In this document: positions 7,232 to 9,190 of the stretch, piece by piece
Layout of the letters: every line of letters begins with the position of its first letter
Numbering within the stretch: position 1 is the first letter of the stretch
Source: an uncultured Phycisphaerales bacterium
GTDB lineage: Bacteria; Planctomycetota; Phycisphaerae; Phycisphaerales; SM1A02
DNA length: 9,190 nt
Assembly: GCA_946886375.1 (NCBI GenBank)
Contig: CAMPIL010000130.1
Span: 1-9,190, forward strand
Direction of reading: 5' to 3'
The notes under the pieces: model-generated
Seen by the model: the letters and a program-made list of their open reading frames with translations, nothing else
Told to the model about the DNA's origin: nothing
The model's database searches: none
Position numbers and translations under genes: made by a program

Positions 7232-7749
7232 AATTCGCTTTGCAGCACCTCGCTGAGTTGATCCATCAATTCGCGGACGTCTTCATCGGCAAGGTGAGGA
7301 TCAACCACCTCAAACCGCGGCGGCTCGCCTTCGCCGCCTCGGCCTTGAAGGATCCACCGTTCAACCGAGCCTTGCGTGTCGCGGCCGATGAACTTCAGCA
7401 GTTTCTTTCGCATCAGGATCAGCCCAAGCACGAATCGGAACGCGATCCGCTGCGGTCGTTCATCGCTGGCAAGCCGCTCGAAAAGGTCCATCAGCACAGT
7501 GTCATCCACAAGCAGCCGGGGCTTGGCATCGGGCGGGGGGACGATCGTCTTCCAGTAACTGAACAGCCCTTCGGGACGCGCACCGGCTTCCCATGCCCCG
7601 ATTGAAAAATCCTTGCGATCAAAGCCTTCATCGTGCGGCCTTTCGCACAAGGTGGCGATGCACGCCACACCCGGCGTCAGCGGCTGGCCAGTCTCGCTGC
7701 ACACGCCGCTTGCGCGGGCTACCTGGTAGTCGGTTCCGAATCGTGACAT
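7228..7749 (-). CDS. Conserved protein of unknown function, planctomycete-type
   Basis: The 173-residue product has no signal peptide or membrane segment. Near the start it has CSETGQPLTPG (Cys17, Gly21, Gly27), with further cysteines at 30 and 35; then a patch FDRKDFSIGAWEAG (43-56), SYWKTIVPPP (64-73), a helical stretch LMDLFERLASDE (86-97), and RIAFRFVLGLILMRKKLLKF (101-120). The end, FEVVDPHLADEDVRELMDQLSEVL, is an acidic helix. I recall small planctomycete proteins with this order (C-x-x-TG start, DYS-x-x-W, WW/YW-x-x-x-VP, LALxLMRKR, DP) that have no assigned function; this is memory, not a search. The cysteines might bind metal, but the spacing is not that of a standard zinc ribbon. 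It heads the operon with the lipoprotein and RDD genes and diverges from the diadenylate cyclase gene. Confidence 0.85.
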   Translation of the reverse strand: MSRFGTDYQVARASGVCSETGQPLTPGVACIATLCERPHDEGFDRKDFSIGAWEAGARPEGLFSYWKTIVPPPDAKPRLLVDDTVLMDLFERLASDERPQRIAFRFVLGLILMRKKLLKFIGRDTQGSVERWILQGRGGEGEPPRFEVVDPHLADEDVRELMDQLSEVLQSEL

Positions 7750-7887
7750 GACTTGATCGTAGCGAATTCAGTGACTTGAGTCTTGGAACATTCCTGTGGA
7801 TGGGCGAAGCCCGACGCCGGCGAAACCCGGAAGCCCAGCCGCAGCGTTATACTTGCATCCACCGCGCCAGCCTACGTCCAGGCAGCC
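7750..7887. promoter_or_regulatory. Divergent promoter region
   Basis: This 138-base gap lies between the starts of the minus-strand three-gene operon and the plus-strand cyclase gene, so it must contain both promoters unless either is read from elsewhere. On the plus strand TATACT at 7848-7853 resembles a -10 box and would give a leader of roughly 25-30 bases, but the position 17 bases upstream has no -35 match. On the minus strand TACGAT, about 10-15 bases before the ATG, is a weak -10 candidate. No riboswitch-like fold or repeated operator is evident. An extended cyclase reading from a TTG at 7783 would cover most of this gap, but its 35 extra residues do not look like a CdaA N-terminus. 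Confidence 0.35.
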
Positions 7888-8757
7888 ATGTTTGAAAACC
7901 CTCTTCAGATCATCCACGGGTACAACCGTTTCCAGGTCGTCATCGAGATGATCATCATCTGGATCGCGGTGTACGCCGTGTTCCGATTTCTTCGCGGCAC
8001 GCGCGGTGCGGGCATCATCAAGGGCGTGGCGATTGTCTTCATCCTGCTCACGCTCATCATTCGCGTGCTCGGGCAGGGTTCGGACGCCTTTGCGCGGTTG
8101 AATTTCATCTATGACCAGTTCCTGCAACTCCTGGCGATCATGCTGATCGTGATCTTCCAGCCCGAACTGCGGCAGGCCATGATCCGCCTCAGCCAGGCGC
8201 GTCATTTTCGCGTCAGCCGCGGCAGCCGGGCGCGAGAAGTCATTCACGCCGTGGGCGAAGCCGTCGAGTTCCTCAGCAAGAACCAGTTCGGCGCGCTGAT
8301 CGCCATCGAACGCAGCGTGAAACTCGGCGGGCTGGTGGAAAGCGGCCAGATTCTCGACGCCGAAGTCAGTTCGCGCCTGCTTGAATCCATCTTCTGGCCC
8401 AACAGCCCGCTGCACGATCTGGGCGTGGTCATTCGCGAGGACCGGATCGTGGCCGCGGGCGTGCAGTTTCCCCTCGCTGAGGAAGGCTTGCTTCCAGCCC
8501 GCACCGGAGCGCGGCATCGCGCGGCGGCGGGTTTGACGCTGGAAACCGATTCCATCGTCGTCATTGTCAGCGAGGAAACCGGCGCGATCAGCATCGCCGA
8601 GGCGGGTAGAATCGAATTCGACGTGCCGCGCGACCGGTTGGAGTCGACGCTCGCTGAGCGCCTGGCCGCTGAACCTTCGCCAACTGCGGACAATGACGCC
8701 GACTCGGATGCCGCCACCGCGATCACCAAGGGCAGCAATCGCCAGTCCGCGGCGTGA
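7888..8757 (+). CDS. cdaA: Membrane diadenylate cyclase, CdaA family, with divergent signature motifs
   Basis: CdaA enzymes join two ATP molecules into c-di-AMP. This 289-residue protein has the family layout: an N-terminal start typical of CdaA (FENPLQIIHGYNRFQVVIE), three hydrophobic helices (about 17-35, 43-62, 77-91), the FQPELRQAM linker, then the DAC domain (about 115-245). Conserved DAC parts are GALIAIER (135-142), LLESIFWPNSPLHD (164-177), FPLAEE, and IVSEETGAISIA (226-237). The usual DGA motif reads D-L-G (Asp177-Leu178-Gly179) and the usual GTRHR reads GARHR (207-211); the metal-binding Asp and the RHR part are kept. The C-terminus from about 260 is acidic and disordered. I chose the ATG at 7888 because family similarity begins there. 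The gene is followed after 34 bases by a YbbR-type gene, as in known cdaA-cdaR operons. Confidence 0.93.
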   Translation: MFENPLQIIHGYNRFQVVIEMIIIWIAVYAVFRFLRGTRGAGIIKGVAIVFILLTLIIRVLGQGSDAFARLNFIYDQFLQLLAIMLIVIFQPELRQAMIRLSQARHFRVSRGSRAREVIHAVGEAVEFLSKNQFGALIAIERSVKLGGLVESGQILDAEVSSRLLESIFWPNSPLHDLGVVIREDRIVAAGVQFPLAEEGLLPARTGARHRAAAGLTLETDSIVVIVSEETGAISIAEAGRIEFDVPRDRLESTLAERLAAEPSPTADNDADSDAATAITKGSNRQSAA

Positions 8758-8780
8758 GCGTCGGATATTGGCAAGTTGAT

Positions 8781-8784
8781 GGAG
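8781..8784 (+). promoter_or_regulatory. Ribosome binding site supporting a CTG start
   Basis: GGAG lies 7 bases before the CTG at 8792-8794, an ideal distance. It is the main sequence support for that codon being the start of the YbbR-type gene. An ATG at 8779-8781 overlaps it but is out of frame and opens a shadow reading frame. Confidence 0.5.
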
Positions 8785-8791
8785 ATACGCA

Positions 8792-9190
8792 CTGAACATC
8801 CGCAAGAACATCTGGACTTTTCTCCTGACCACGCTGGTCACGATCCTGATCTGGATTTGGGCCGCCGGCGAGACGCGCGAGCGCGAGACCATCAATGCCG
8901 TGGTGCATTTCACCGCGCCTGAGCCTGCGAACTGGGTCATCAAGCCCGGTCAAGCCTCCGTCATCCTCGCGCTGGAGGGTTCGCAACTGGCCCAGTATCG
9001 GGCCCAAAGCCTGCTGCATCACCCGCTGATCATCAGCGTGCCGGCGGGCGCGGGCCGGCAGACCGTCGATCTCCTGGATCGATTGCGGCGCAGCGATGAA
9101 CTGGGCGCCACGGGCGTGAGCGTGGTGTCGGCTGACCCTCGGTACGCCGAAATCGAACTCGATCAGATCGAGCGCTTCACGGTTCCGGTG
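8792..9190 (+). CDS. YbbR/CdaR-type membrane-anchored protein (5' part; continues past the right edge)
   Basis: The frame beginning at CTG 8792 is open for 133 codons to the window edge. The product starts with a basic cap and one membrane helix (about residues 7-25, IWTFLLTTLVTILIWIWAA) followed by GETRERE, as in YbbR proteins, where a single N-terminal helix anchors extracytoplasmic YbbR repeats. The rest (VVHFTAPEPANWVIKPGQ, SVILALEGS, LIISVPAGAGRQTVDLLDRL, RYAEIELDQIERFTVPV) has the strand pattern of a first YbbR repeat. In known operons CdaR binds and modulates CdaA, and glmM usually follows, so a glmM gene may lie just beyond the edge. An in-frame TGA at 8777-8779 blocks an earlier start, and no ATG, GTG or TTG lies between it and the helix. 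The next GTG would remove the helix. Start uncertain; identity fairly sure from family pattern and position. Confidence 0.82.
   Translation, partial: MNIRKNIWTFLLTTLVTILIWIWAAGETRERETINAVVHFTAPEPANWVIKPGQASVILALEGSQLAQYRAQSLLHHPLIISVPAGAGRQTVDLLDRLRRSDELGATGVSVVSADPRYAEIELDQIERFTVPV

Noticed and set aside
7784..7794. GGAA-CA-TTCC in the divergent region as an operator.
   Set aside because: The arms are only 4 bp, which is expected by chance, and no second copy is seen.
8779..8840. An ATG at 8779 as the start of a gene after the cyclase.
   Set aside because: Its frame gives a hydrophilic product without features, whereas the frame starting at 8792 gives a YbbR-type membrane anchor and continues in frame to the edge.
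7768..8943. A 391-codon open frame on the minus strand opposite the diadenylate cyclase gene.
   Set aside because: It is Arg/Asp/His-rich with no recognisable domain and lies entirely opposite a gene with clear CdaA features; GC-rich codon bias keeps such antisense frames open.

Overview
The window is GC-rich, densely coding DNA from a bacterium. I think it is a member of the Planctomycetota, perhaps Phycisphaerae-like. This rests on the style of several proteins: a conserved short protein with a C-x-x-TG-x-x-L-x-PG start, a LolA/LolB-like lipoprotein, a CdaA-YbbR pair and a FlgN-like chaperone with an aromatic/DRRG tail. It is inference, because no rRNA or other marker gene is present. No tRNA, rRNA, IS element, CRISPR array or phage gene is visible.

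Seven genes lie on the minus strand and two on the plus strand, diverging from about 7750-7887. Reading the minus strand in its own direction, the first block is three genes joined by two ATGA stop/start overlaps. They encode a conserved 173-residue protein of unknown function, a LolA/LolB-like lipoprotein, and a membrane protein that carries a large predicted extracytoplasmic domain in front of an RDD domain. A 218-base gap follows and holds a perfect 11-bp-arm inverted repeat. The second block is a membrane-anchored TPR protein, a FlgN-like flagellar export chaperone, a soluble histidine kinase without a sensory domain, and an NtrC-type response regulator that runs off the left edge. The gaps inside this block are 36, 3 and 18 bases, so it is probably one transcript. 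The chaperone, soluble kinase and NtrC-type regulator together suggest a FlrBC/FleSR-like circuit that ties late flagellar gene expression to assembly.

On the plus strand, a membrane diadenylate cyclase (CdaA family) is followed after 34 bases by the start of a YbbR/CdaR-type protein that runs off the right edge. This is the standard c-di-AMP synthesis operon arrangement. Two points stand out. The cyclase deviates in both signature motifs (HDLG in place of DGA, GARHR in place of GTRHR). The YbbR gene has no ATG, GTG or TTG in a workable position and appears to start at a CTG preceded by a good ribosome binding site.

Most of the window looks like ordinary chromosomal housekeeping and regulatory content. 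I do not see a defence system or a clearly new mobile system. The least described part is the three-gene envelope operon at 4737-7749.
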